Positions 45,405 through 53,682 of a DNA stretch of 64,000 nucleotides are shown here, one piece after another. Position 1 is the stretch's first letter. Each line of letters opens with the position of its first letter. The notes below the pieces were generated by a model that worked only from the letters and a program-made list of their open reading frames with translations, did no database searches and was not told the origin of the DNA. The translations under genes were made by a program, and so were the position numbers. Source of the DNA: Pseudomonas fluorescens (GTDB lineage Bacteria > Pseudomonadota > Gammaproteobacteria > Pseudomonadales > Pseudomonadaceae); NCBI RefSeq assembly GCF_040448305.1, contig NZ_CP148752.1, positions 248,001 to 312,000 on the forward strand. Reading direction: 5' to 3'.

Positions 45405-46154
45405 TCAATAGATGCTGAACGGGAAGTACTTGTCGTTGATCTTCTTGTAGGTGCCGTCAGCGACGATTTCTTTCAGCGCAGTGTTCAGCTTCTCGCGGAT
45501 CGGGTCCTTCTTGCGCACGGCAATACCGATCTTGTCGCTTTCTTCCACTGGGTCGCCCTTGAACTCGTAGCTACGGCCAGCGTCGCTTTTCAGCCATTCG
45601 TAGTTGACGTACTTGTCGGCCAGGATGCCGTCCAGGCGGCCGGAAGTCAGGTCGAGGTAGGCGTTTTCCTGGGTGTCGTAGAGCTTGATGGTGATGTCGT
45701 CACCATAGTGGTCTTCCAGGAAGGTGCCGGCCAGGGTCGCGCGCTGGGCGCCGATGATCTTGCCTTTGAGCGCCGCCTTGTCGGTTTTGAAGTCGATGTC
45801 TTTCTTGGCGATGAACTGCAGCTTGTTGGAGTAGTACGGGTCGGTGAAGTCCACCGCTTGCTTGCGCTCGTCGGTGATCGACATCGAGGAGATCAGGAAG
45901 TCGAACTTCTTGGCGTTCAGGGCCGGGATGATGCCGTCCCAGTCGGAGGTCACGACGGTGCACTCGACTTTCATCTTGGCGCACAGGGCGTCGCCGATTT
46001 CTTTGTCGAAGCCGACGACATTGCCACTGGCATCTTTATTGTTGAACGGCGGGTAAGCCGCCTCGATGCCCATCTTCAGGGTTTCGGCCATGGCACCGGC
46101 GCTGAACGCCAGGGTGACGGCGGCAGCCAGGAAGACCTTTTTGTAGTTCTGCAT
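45405..46154 (-). CDS. lysine/arginine/ornithine/histidine-binding periplasmic protein
   Basis: The 249-residue family 3 solute-binding protein has a signal peptide ending GAMA, then ETLKMGIEAAYPPFNNKDAS, VGFDKEIGDALC and the cysteine pair characteristic of HisJ/ArgT. It is the binding component for the HisP/Q/M-type transporter. Ligand preference within the basic amino acids cannot be set from sequence alone. Confidence 0.93.
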   Translation of the reverse strand: MQNYKKVFLAAAVTLAFSAGAMAETLKMGIEAAYPPFNNKDASGNVVGFDKEIGDALCAKMKVECTVVTSDWDGIIPALNAKKFDFLISSMSITDERKQAVDFTDPYYSNKLQFIAKKDIDFKTDKAALKGKIIGAQRATLAGTFLEDHYGDDITIKLYDTQENAYLDLTSGRLDGILADKYVNYEWLKSDAGRSYEFKGDPVEESDKIGIAVRKKDPIREKLNTALKEIVADGTYKKINDKYFPFSIY

Positions 46155-46167
46155 GTGGGTAGCTCCG

Positions 46168-46941
46168 TTAGCGGTTGCTGGACATGAATTGTTTGCAGCG
46201 CGCCGAAAGCGGGTTCTCGAACACCTGCTGTGGCGATCCTTGCTCTTCTACCAGGCCCTGGTGGAGGAACACCACTTCGCTGGAGACCTGACGGGCGAAG
46301 CCCATTTCGTGGGTCACGAGCAGCATGGTGCGGCCTTCTTCGGCCAGCGCGCGGATGACATTAAGTACTTCCTGGACCATTTCCGGGTCAAGCGCCGAGG
46401 TCGGCTCGTCGAACAGGATGACCTTGGGCTGCATGGCCAGGGTGCGGGCAATCGCCGCCCGTTGTTGCTGGCCACCGGACAACTGCGCCGGGTAGGCGTG
46501 GCGCTTGTCGGCGATGCCGACCTTGGCCAGCAGGGCTTCGGCCACTTCGATGGCTTCGGCCTTGCTCTGGCCGAGCACGCGGCGCGGGGCTTCGATGATG
46601 TTGTCGAGCACGCTCATGTGCGGCCACAGGTTAAAGTTTTGAAACACAAAACCGATTTCGCTGCGCAGGCGATTGATCTGCTTGCCGTCGGCGGCCACCA
46701 GTTCACCGTTCTTCGCGGCCTTGAGCTTGAGTTCTTCGCCGGCGACCAGGATCTGCCCCTGGTGCGGGTTTTCCAGCAGGTTGATGCACCGCAGGAACGT
46801 GGACTTGCCGGAGCCGGAGGAACCCAGGATCGAGATCACATCGCCGTCGCGGGCGGTCAGCGAGATGCCTTTGAGCACTTCCAGCGAACCGTAGCGTTTG
46901 TGCAAGTTGCGGATTTCAAGCGCGGGCGTGGCCTCAGCCAT
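46168..46941 (-). CDS. basic amino acid ABC transporter ATP-binding protein (HisP/AotP-like)
   Basis: The 257-residue ATPase has Walker A GSSGSGKS, Q-loop FVFQNFNLWPH, signature LSGGQQQR, Walker B VILFDEPTSALDP and VTHEMGF. It is the first gene of the five-gene minus-strand operon, ending 13 bases before the binding-protein ATG. Confidence 0.94.
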   Translation of the reverse strand: MAEATPALEIRNLHKRYGSLEVLKGISLTARDGDVISILGSSGSGKSTFLRCINLLENPHQGQILVAGEELKLKAAKNGELVAADGKQINRLRSEIGFVFQNFNLWPHMSVLDNIIEAPRRVLGQSKAEAIEVAEALLAKVGIADKRHAYPAQLSGGQQQRAAIARTLAMQPKVILFDEPTSALDPEMVQEVLNVIRALAEEGRTMLLVTHEMGFARQVSSEVVFLHQGLVEEQGSPQQVFENPLSARCKQFMSSNR

Positions 46942-47505
46942 GTGCGTTCCTCATATATGTTGCGCTCCTGCTGTTGGCGGCCTTCCTGGCGAGGCGGCCA
47001 ACCTAGCATAGCGTTTCAATGGCAGCCAACAGCGCTACGGACGGTAAATGGCTGGTGCGTGGCAGGTTGTCGCATCGGCGCAGCAGACTGTCGCCCCATC
47101 AACAACCGAACAGCTGTTTGAACCTTGCCTGTCGATAAAAAGCGCGGTGGCTGCCGCAAAAAAAGGCGCGATGTTGCCAGCTTTGACAGGGTGTTGGAAG
47201 CGCTATCCGGCCAAATGCACCGCTTGTGCACTTTTAATGTGCGCGGAGCCATTTTCAGGTGTGTTTCCGGTGCGCTGATTCACCACACAAAGTGGGTCGC
47301 AGGGTAACGCTCTGGCAAAGCGCCATTGAATTCAATGGGTTGCGATGACTGTCCGGTCGAGGCGAGATCGCCGGATTAGAAGGATTTGAAATATTTTGGC
47401 GCAAATATTGCGTGCAGAATCCAGAACGCCCTGTTGGCTTCTTTTTACGAGAAGGTCCGCCGAACGGGATGCACGCATTCGCTTCTCCTTACAAAGGTAG
47501 TTTTA
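46942..47505. other. 564-bp divergent promoter region with a perfect 16-bp palindrome
   Basis: No gene is supported. The region separates the minus-strand amino acid transporter operon from gabP (+), so both promoters should be here. CCATTGAATTCAATGG at 47323-47338 is a perfect palindrome 168 bases before the gabP ATG and is a candidate operator. Confidence 0.55.
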
Positions 47506-48897
47506 ATGAGCAGTACCCAAAGCTCTAATGGCCTCGAACAGGGGCTCAAACCGCGCCACGTGACCATGCTGTCGATTGCCGGGGTTATCGGCGCCGGCTT
47601 GTTCGTTGGCTCGGGTCACGCCATCGCCGCTGCAGGTCCGGCTGTTCTGTTGGCTTACGCCGCCGCCGGCATGTTGGTGGTGCTGGTGATGCGCATGCTC
47701 GGCGAAATGGCCGTTGCCTCGCCGGACACCGGTTCGTTTTCGACTTACGCCGACCGCGCGATCGGTCACTGGGCCGGTTTCACCATCGGCTGGCTCTACT
47801 GGTGGTTCTGGGTGCTGGTGATTCCGCTGGAAGCCAACGCCGCCGCGACCATCCTGCATGCCTGGTTCCCTGGCGTAGACATCTGGGCCTTCGCTCTGGT
47901 CATCACGATGCTGCTGACCGTGACCAACCTGTTCAGCGTAAAGAACTACGGTGAGTTCGAGTTCTGGTTCGCCCTGCTCAAGGTTGTGGCGATCATTGGT
48001 TTCATTGTTCTCGGCGTCCTGGCGATCTTCGGCTTCCTGCCGAACAGTCAGGTCAGCGGTGTTTCGCACCTGTTCGACACCCAAGGCTTCCTGCCAAACG
48101 GCATGGGCGCAGTGTTGGGCGCGATCCTGACCACCATGTTCTCCTTCATGGGCACCGAAATCGTGACCATCGCGGCCGCGGAATCGAAAGATCCGGGCAA
48201 GCAAATCTCCAAGGCCACCAACTCGGTGATCTGGCGGATCGGCTTGTTCTACCTCGTATCGATCTTCATCGTTGTGGCCCTGGTGCCATGGAACGACCCG
48301 ATCCTGGCCAGCGTTGGTTCCTACCAGACTGTGCTTGAACGCATGGGCATCCCGAACGCCAAGATGATCGTCGACATTGTGGTACTGGTTGCTGTGACCA
48401 GCTGCCTGAACTCGGCGCTCTACACGTCGTCGCGCATGATGTTTTCCCTGGGCAAGCGCGGCGATGCGCCAGCGATTTCCACGCGTACCAACAAAAGTGG
48501 CACGCCTTACTGGGCAGTGATGCTGTCCACTGGCGCCGCGTTCCTGGCAACATTCGCCAACTACGTGGCTCCGGCTGCGGTGTTCGAGTTCCTGCTGGCC
48601 AGCTCCGGTGCCATCGCACTGCTGGTGTACCTGGTGATTGCGATTTCGCAACTGCGCATGCGTAAGCAGCGTATAGCGCGCGGCGAGAAAATCGCCTTCA
48701 GCATGTGGCTGTTCCCGGGCCTGACCTACGCGGTGATCGTCTTCATCGTCGCGGCCCTGACCATCATGCTGTTCCAGGATGCCCATCGCGTGGAAATTCT
48801 CGCGACCGGCTTGCTCAGTGCTCTGGTGGTAGCGGCCGGCTTGCTGGTGGCTCGCCGCCGCAAGCTGGAAGAACGTGGCGCGGTAGTGCTGAACTGA
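47506..48897 (+). CDS. gabP: GABA permease
   Basis: The 463-residue transporter of the amino acid-polyamine-organocation superfamily has about 12 membrane helices and the motifs GLKPRHVTMLSIAGVIGAGL, FSFMGTEIVTIAAAES and NSALYTSSRMMFSLGKRGDA, closest to GabP. It imports 4-aminobutyrate by proton symport. ATG 47506 is chosen because the conserved N-terminus begins shortly after; the frame is open 120 bases further upstream. No gabDT lies near. Confidence 0.9.
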   Translation: MSSTQSSNGLEQGLKPRHVTMLSIAGVIGAGLFVGSGHAIAAAGPAVLLAYAAAGMLVVLVMRMLGEMAVASPDTGSFSTYADRAIGHWAGFTIGWLYWWFWVLVIPLEANAAATILHAWFPGVDIWAFALVITMLLTVTNLFSVKNYGEFEFWFALLKVVAIIGFIVLGVLAIFGFLPNSQVSGVSHLFDTQGFLPNGMGAVLGAILTTMFSFMGTEIVTIAAAESKDPGKQISKATNSVIWRIGLFYLVSIFIVVALVPWNDPILASVGSYQTVLERMGIPNAKMIVDIVVLVAVTSCLNSALYTSSRMMFSLGKRGDAPAISTRTNKSGTPYWAVMLSTGAAFLATFANYVAPAAVFEFLLASSGAIALLVYLVIAISQLRMRKQRIARGEKIAFSMWLFPGLTYAVIVFIVAALTIMLFQDAHRVEILATGLLSALVVAAGLLVARRRKLEERGAVVLN

Positions 48898-48914
48898 TCC
48901 ATACCGTGTAATGC

Positions 48915-48963
48915 AAAACGGCCGCTGTCAGTGATGACAAGCGGCCGTTTTTGTTTCTGTCGA
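48915..48963. repeat. left copy of a 49-bp direct repeat (bidirectional terminator)
   Basis: This copy includes the terminator hairpin CGGCCGC..GCGGCCG with flanking A and T runs, just after gabP. It matches 49728-49776 at 47 of 49 positions. Together they bracket vapBC. Confidence 0.9.
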
Positions 48964-48974
48964 TTGTTCTGTGT

Positions 48975-49382
48975 TCAGTCGACATGAACCCAGTCTTCTA
49001 CGCGTAACCCCGGAACGCGCTCAAACTCCCGCAGGTTGTTGGTGACCACGATAAACCCGCGTGAGCGTGCGTGCCCGGCAATCATCTGGTCATACGGGCC
49101 TATGGGTGTGCCGGCTTTTGCCAGCTCGGATCGGATCATCCCGGTGTGCGCTGCAGCTTCATTGTCGAAGGGCAGGACTTCAAGTCGGGCGGCGAAGCCT
49201 TCGATGACCGCCAGGTTTTTTTCGGGGGCAGCTGATTTTTCCGCGCCGTAAATCAGCTCCATCAGCGTGACCGCACTGATGCACAGTTGGCCGTGATGAC
49301 GGTTGAACGCCTCCCGTACCACCTGTGGTTTGTTCTTGATGGTGAAGATGCAGATGTTGGTATCGAGCATGTACTTGATCAT
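48975..49382 (-). CDS. vapC: VapC-family PIN-domain toxin
   Basis: The 135-residue PIN nuclease begins MIKYMLDTNICIFTIKNKPQ. Acidic active-site residues are visible at LDTN, VTLMELIYG and PIGPYDQMIAGHA, with VTNNLREFERVPGL at the end. This sequence resembles the VapC group that cuts initiator tRNA. It shares one base with the antitoxin stop. Confidence 0.93.
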   Translation of the reverse strand: MIKYMLDTNICIFTIKNKPQVVREAFNRHHGQLCISAVTLMELIYGAEKSAAPEKNLAVIEGFAARLEVLPFDNEAAAHTGMIRSELAKAGTPIGPYDQMIAGHARSRGFIVVTNNLREFERVPGLRVEDWVHVD

Positions 49383-49612
49383 CAGAACGACTCACGCTCC
49401 TGATCGGCAGGTTGCTCGCGATCGGTCATGAAGTCTGCCGTGATGCTTTCGCCATCGAACCAACTGTCCCAGGTTTCACCGGCGGGCGTGATGATTCGGC
49501 TTCGACCTACGGCGACGACGTCGACTCGTTTCACGTCGCTTGGCATGGCTACAGCTTTCGGCAGGCGAACGGCCTGGCTTCGATTGCTCATGAAAAGGGT
49601 TGTCTGTTCCAT
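49382..49612 (-). CDS. vapB: VapB-family antitoxin
   Basis: The 76-residue antitoxin (MEQTTLFMSNRSQAVRLPKA) has the AbrB-like N-terminal DNA-binding strand, RSQAVRLPKAVAMP, and an acidic C-terminus for toxin binding (WDSWFDGESITADFM). ATG 49612 with an AGGAGG-like site upstream is used; the frame is open further but passes through the terminator repeat. Confidence 0.93.
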   Translation of the reverse strand: MEQTTLFMSNRSQAVRLPKAVAMPSDVKRVDVVAVGRSRIITPAGETWDSWFDGESITADFMTDREQPADQERESF

Positions 49613-49727
49613 TTGGACCTCCTGCGCTTTTGCTGGCGCGATGAGTCCAAAGGATAGGTTTTGTGTTGGATATGTCAACGGGATATACGTGGTGTCTGAC
49701 GGAAGGAAAACGATCGATTCAGAGCCA

Positions 49728-49776
49728 AAAAAGGCCGCTGTCAGTGATGACGAGCGGCCGTTTTTGTTTCTGTCGA
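49728..49776. repeat. right copy of the 49-bp direct repeat
   Basis: Terminator hairpin GGCCGC..GCGGCC with T-run, five bases after the stop of the minus-strand gene at 49782, for which it acts as a terminator. Only two mismatches separate it from 48915-48963. Confidence 0.9.
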
Positions 49777-49781
49777 AACCT

Positions 49782-50234
49782 TTACTCGGCTTTTTCTTCC
49801 GGCGCTTCCAGCGACTCGCGGTAGACATCCAGTGCAGCGCTGAAGTCAGCAATGAACTGCGGCTCGCTCAGCCAGGCCTGGGCGGTCTCGCGATCCATGC
49901 CGTCAGCCCACATGCGGTAGTCGATCAGCATGTCAGCGGCCAGGTGGGTGGCGGCCATGCCTTCGTCGTCGGCGTTTTCCATGTCCAGCAGTTCTGGGTG
50001 GTCGATGATGATAAAGGCGAGGTTCGTCAGCAGCACCGAGAGCATTTCGTTGCGGCTGACGGCTTCCGCGTCGCGCATTTTGCTGAACATCGCCAGGGTG
50101 TATTCCGGGATCGGCTCGGCGAGGTGGTCAAGGTCATCGTCCAGCGCGGCGGGTTTGCGGCCGTGGATATTGATCTGCTTGGCTTTGGCTTTTGCGCGCT
50201 TGGCGCGTTTCTGTTGCTTGTTCAGGGAGGCCAT
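49782..50234 (-). CDS. hypothetical protein, tandem paralogue 1
   Basis: The 150-residue protein is not recognised. It starts with a basic tract MASLNKQQKRAKRAKAKAKQ, then an acidic helical body with LIDYRMWADGMDRETAQAWL and SEPQFIADFSAALDVYRESL. The next upstream gene encodes a related protein with the same layout. The basic tail could bind nucleic acid. Confidence 0.75.
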   Translation of the reverse strand: MASLNKQQKRAKRAKAKAKQINIHGRKPAALDDDLDHLAEPIPEYTLAMFSKMRDAEAVSRNEMLSVLLTNLAFIIIDHPELLDMENADDEGMAATHLAADMLIDYRMWADGMDRETAQAWLSEPQFIADFSAALDVYRESLEAPEEKAE

Positions 50235-50240
50235 GGGAAC

Positions 50241-50657
50241 TCAGTTCGGTTTCTGTTGGGTTTGCGCGGCAATGGCGTCGGACGCCGCCACGTAGTCAGC
50301 CTGGAAGGCCGGTGATTCGATCCACGCCAGGGCGCCGGCCTCGTCGGTTTCGGCCGACCATTGGCGATATTCGATCAGAGCAGCGAGGATGAAGTCTGTC
50401 GCTGTTTCCTCACCTTCCTGCTCCAGTACCAGTGCGATAAGCGGATGTTCCAGAAAGGCCGCGCACATGGTCTGCTGGCTGATCTTTTGTGCATCGATCA
50501 TCTCTTTGAACATGTCGGTCAGGTCTACCGATTCGAAGTCGATGCGATCATCGTTCGGGTCCAGTTCCACCGGCGCGGCAGCCCGCTGGGTGCGGTTCTG
50601 CTTGGCCTTGGCCTTGGCGCGGGAGGCGCGTTTGTGCTGCTTGTTGGCGGAGGCCAT
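50241..50657 (-). CDS. hypothetical protein, tandem paralogue 2
   Basis: The 138-residue protein begins MASANKQHKRASRAKAKAKQ and has the parallel motifs ALIEYRQWSAETDEAGALAW and ESPAFQADYVAASDAI, so it is a diverged duplicate of the gene 6 bases downstream. The two are probably cotranscribed. Function unknown. Confidence 0.75.
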   Translation of the reverse strand: MASANKQHKRASRAKAKAKQNRTQRAAAPVELDPNDDRIDFESVDLTDMFKEMIDAQKISQQTMCAAFLEHPLIALVLEQEGEETATDFILAALIEYRQWSAETDEAGALAWIESPAFQADYVAASDAIAAQTQQKPN

Positions 50658-50694
50658 GGGCGTCGTTCCGTATTCGTTGAAGGGGCAAAAGGCC

Positions 50695-50756
50695 TAGGGG
50701 GCGCTCTCAATTAGTTTTCCCGGCGCGGCGTGAAAACTAATTGAGAACGCCCCCTA
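50695..50756. repeat. 62-bp near-perfect inverted repeat
   Basis: Two arms of about 25 bases (TAGGGGGCG and TCTCAATTAGTTTTC in the left arm) pair with one or two mismatches around a GC-rich ~12-base loop. The minus-strand stop codon of the alpha/beta hydrolase gene (50754-50756) falls inside the right arm. There is no T-run, so it is either a factor-dependent terminator or a small mobile palindrome. Confidence 0.8.
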
Positions 50757-51728
50757 ACTGCGTGGCACTCGCCGCCCGGGGGTATCGGGGGCCAGTTCGC
50801 CGTTTTGCAGCCAGGCCAATGCAATGGGCCATAGTGTGGCTTGGTATGCGCTGCGAAAAAAGGCGAAATGTCCGACTTCTTCTTCGCCGATGTCTTGGGG
50901 ATGGATACGCAGGTGAGAGTTTGTGCTGCCGGTGAAGTAGCCAAGCAGGCGTTCGATGGCCGGAACCGTGCCGTAGGGATCGTCGCTGATGCTGATGGCC
51001 AGGGTTTGCGCGGTGACGCCGGCAAAGGGTAGCTGTCCGGCGGTTTTGCTGATTGTGCGGCCGCTGGGGCGTTTCTCGTAACGGGCAGTGGAGAGGCTCC
51101 AGTCACGGACCACGCCGGCGGGTGTGTCTTCCAGCCAGCCAAGGCGTTTGCCCGGAAAGTAGCCGTAGAGCATTGTCACCAGTGGCATCAGCACATGCCA
51201 CTTGCCGAACATGCGCCAGCGATGGGCCGGCGCATAGTCGCGCCAGTAGGCGAATTGCGCACCGACCGTCACCAGACGCCGGATCAGGTGCCCGGACGCC
51301 CCCAGGCCCGCTGCACAGCCGCCAAAGCTGTGGCCGACCACATCGATAGGCTGCCTTGGGAACTCACGCTGTGCGCGCTTGAGCATCGCCTCGAAATCCA
51401 GCGCTCCCCAATCGGTCCACGAGGCTTGAAGCCCCTTGAGCGATGCCGGCCGCGACTCGCCGATGCCGCGGTAGTCATAGGTGATGACATCGAAGCCGCG
51501 GGCGAACAGGTAGTCGGCGAAGCGCGAGTAATGGCGGCAACGGACCGAGGTGGCGGCATTGATGATCACGACCGGACGAGCGGCGTCCCGAGAAGGGTGT
51601 CGCCAGGTGAAGCCACCGAGGATGAAACCGTCCGAGGCGGTTTCCTTGAACGGTTTGCCGGGGGTGGTATCCGGCAGCGGCAACTCGATGTGACTGGGGG
51701 CCAGTGGAGGTGTGTCCTGCAAATTCAT
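50754..51728 (-). CDS. alpha/beta hydrolase
   Basis: The 324-residue protein has an alpha/beta hydrolase core: ITYDYRGIGESRPASLKG, nucleophile elbow VVGHSFGGCAAGL, and a late His in EEVGHFAFFRS. The family is the YheT/hydrolase-like group with unknown substrate. ATG 51728 begins MNLQDTPPLAPS; an earlier in-frame ATG at 51800 is less likely. Confidence 0.85.
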   Translation of the reverse strand: MNLQDTPPLAPSHIELPLPDTTPGKPFKETASDGFILGGFTWRHPSRDAARPVVIINAATSVRCRHYSRFADYLFARGFDVITYDYRGIGESRPASLKGLQASWTDWGALDFEAMLKRAQREFPRQPIDVVGHSFGGCAAGLGASGHLIRRLVTVGAQFAYWRDYAPAHRWRMFGKWHVLMPLVTMLYGYFPGKRLGWLEDTPAGVVRDWSLSTARYEKRPSGRTISKTAGQLPFAGVTAQTLAISISDDPYGTVPAIERLLGYFTGSTNSHLRIHPQDIGEEEVGHFAFFRSAYQATLWPIALAWLQNGELAPDTPGRRVPRS

Positions 51729-51796
51729 CGGCGTCAGTCCTTTGCGGGTAGCTGCCAACGATAGTCTTGATGCCGTTGATGAACAATCCATTCGCC

Positions 51797-52855
51797 TCAA
51801 CGCAGTTGTTGATCGAGCAGTCGTTCTTCAAGTGCTGCCCATTGCCGATCCAGTTCGTTACGCAGTTGTTCTTCACTCGGCAGGACAAGCTTGTACTTGC
51901 TGGCGAGTAGTTGCTCGTTTCCTTCCAGCACTGAGTAACGCACCACGGATTCATCCTTTTGCGCACAGAGAATGATGCCGACGGTGGGGCTGTCTTGCGT
52001 GCCGCGCTTGAGGTCGTCGTACATGCGCACGTACATGTCCATCTGCCCCACATCCTGATGGGTCAGTTCACCGCGCTTGATATCGAAGATGACGAAGCAC
52101 TTGAGCAAGTAGTTGTAGAACACCAGGTCGATGCAGAAGTCTTTGCTGCCGATAATGATGCGTTGCTGGCGGGCAATGAACGCGAAGCCCTTTCCCAGTT
52201 CCAGCAAGAAGCCCTGCAGTTGTTCGAGCAGCGCTTGTTCGATCTCGCTTTCCTGAAGCTTGTCGGCATTGGGTAAACCAAGGAACTCCAGTACCACCGG
52301 ATCACGGATGAAATCCCGAGGGCTGGCCTTCATGTTTTGAATGTGGGTGGCGGCCTCCTGCTTGACGCTGCCGCGATCGCGGCTCGCCAGCAGGCGCTCG
52401 TAGTACAACGTATTGATCTGGCGCTCCAGCGCTCGGCTTGACCAGTTTTGGGTGGCTGATTCGTTCATGTACCAGAGACGAGCGCTGTCGTTGTCGACCC
52501 GAAGCAGGCGGCGATAGTGGGTCCAGCTCAATTCGTGACGCAGTGCGTCACGAATTGGAAAGGCTTGATAGAACAGACGCATATACCGAAGGTTGGAAGC
52601 GTCAAATCCCTTTCCGAACTCCGCAGTTAGCACTTTGGCCAAGGTCGACGGTAACTCTTTGCCATACCTGGCCCGGCGCGCGCCGTTCTGTTCGAATTCA
52701 ACGATGTGCTGGCCAATTTTCCAACAGGTTTGCACTTGCACGGTATCGACCGCCCGAAGCACTTTCTGACGTGCCTGATGGATCATTTTTCCAAGGTTGC
52801 AAAGCAGTGATGCCAGATGTGGATCGTGAGTGTCATTGGATGTGAGGGCCGTCAT
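51797..52855 (-). CDS. DUF1016/YhcG PDDEXK-nuclease-domain protein
   Basis: The 352-residue protein has an N-terminal DUF1016_N helical domain (KVLRAVDTVQVQTCWKIGQH, RYGKELPSTLAKVLTAEFG, LSWTHYRRLLRVDN) and a C-terminal PDDEXK fold with IDLVFYN and FVIFDIKRGELTHQDVGQM, the expected D..D-x-K catalytic residues. YhcG proteins are often found in accessory or defence regions. It is a single gene here, on the minus strand. Confidence 0.92.
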   Translation of the reverse strand: MTALTSNDTHDPHLASLLCNLGKMIHQARQKVLRAVDTVQVQTCWKIGQHIVEFEQNGARRARYGKELPSTLAKVLTAEFGKGFDASNLRYMRLFYQAFPIRDALRHELSWTHYRRLLRVDNDSARLWYMNESATQNWSSRALERQINTLYYERLLASRDRGSVKQEAATHIQNMKASPRDFIRDPVVLEFLGLPNADKLQESEIEQALLEQLQGFLLELGKGFAFIARQQRIIIGSKDFCIDLVFYNYLLKCFVIFDIKRGELTHQDVGQMDMYVRMYDDLKRGTQDSPTVGIILCAQKDESVVRYSVLEGNEQLLASKYKLVLPSEEQLRNELDRQWAALEERLLDQQLR

Positions 52856-53108
52856 GAGGTCTTCCGCAGCAGGTTGAACAGCGAAAGAGAATGACAAGTG
52901 AGCACCCTTCGAAGATGCCGGGAGTTACTGAAAAACAGGCAGGAAATACCGGGTCCTCTGGCAGGACGGGTCTGAATCTGGGCGAAGGCTGAGGAACAAA
53001 TGGCGTAGTACGTTTCGTACTCAGGCCAAATCAATCTAAACCCCTCCCTCCGACTGAAAATCCAATGAGTGTAACGATTGGGTTCTGCAGAACCCGGGAG
53101 TCGTCATC

Positions 53109-53558
53109 ATGAAATACCTCCATACACTCCTGTTGCCCCTCACCGCTGTAGGCGTGCTGATGTTTCCAGCGATGTCACCTGCCGCCAGCCTTGAGCCCAT
53201 CGACAGCTCGGGGGTACAGGTGCAAAGCCAGGAGCAAAACGGCATCACTTACCTGTCCGGCGGTATCGGCGAGGATGAGTCCAAGGCCATCCAGCAGACC
53301 ACCGGCTATAACCTGCACATGACGTTCTCTGTCGGGACGGGAAATGAATACGCTCCTGACGTGAATGTGGTTATTCAGAAAGCCCCGGGGCAGACCGTGC
53401 TGACGCTCAATGACGCCGGTCCGCTGGTTTACGTGAAACTGCCTGCCGGTAAATACACGGTCATTGCGACGCGCAACGGCGAAACGCGGCAGGACGTTGC
53501 CGATGTTGGCAGTGGTGTAGCCCGTAACCTGGTTTTCCACTGGAATGATGCGAGTTAA
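53109..53558 (+). CDS. secreted carboxypeptidase-regulatory-like protein
   Basis: The 149-residue protein has a Sec signal peptide ending SPAASLE. The mature part has a beta-sandwich look, with APDVNVVIQKAPGQTVL and VYVKLPAGKYTVIATRNGET, typical of the carboxypeptidase regulatory-like fold. Periplasmic or secreted; function unknown. A terminator follows at 53591-53617. Confidence 0.8.
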   Translation: MKYLHTLLLPLTAVGVLMFPAMSPAASLEPIDSSGVQVQSQEQNGITYLSGGIGEDESKAIQQTTGYNLHMTFSVGTGNEYAPDVNVVIQKAPGQTVLTLNDAGPLVYVKLPAGKYTVIATRNGETRQDVADVGSGVARNLVFHWNDAS

Positions 53559-53590
53559 CGGGAGGCTGCAAATCCAGGGGGCGTAATCAG

Positions 53591-53638
53591 ACCCTGAATC
53601 TTGTGATTCAGGGTTTCTTGTATGTGGTGTCATGAACG
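53591..53638. repeat. left copy of a ~48-bp direct repeat (terminator)
   Basis: The hairpin ACCCTGAATC..GATTCAGGGTTT ends the upstream gene. The same 48 bases recur at 55881-55928 with nine mismatches, so the copies bracket the TSUP and oxygenase genes. Confidence 0.7.
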
Positions 53639-53682
53639 GCGTACAGCCCCATCTGGAGCGCCGATCATTATCGACGTGATGA

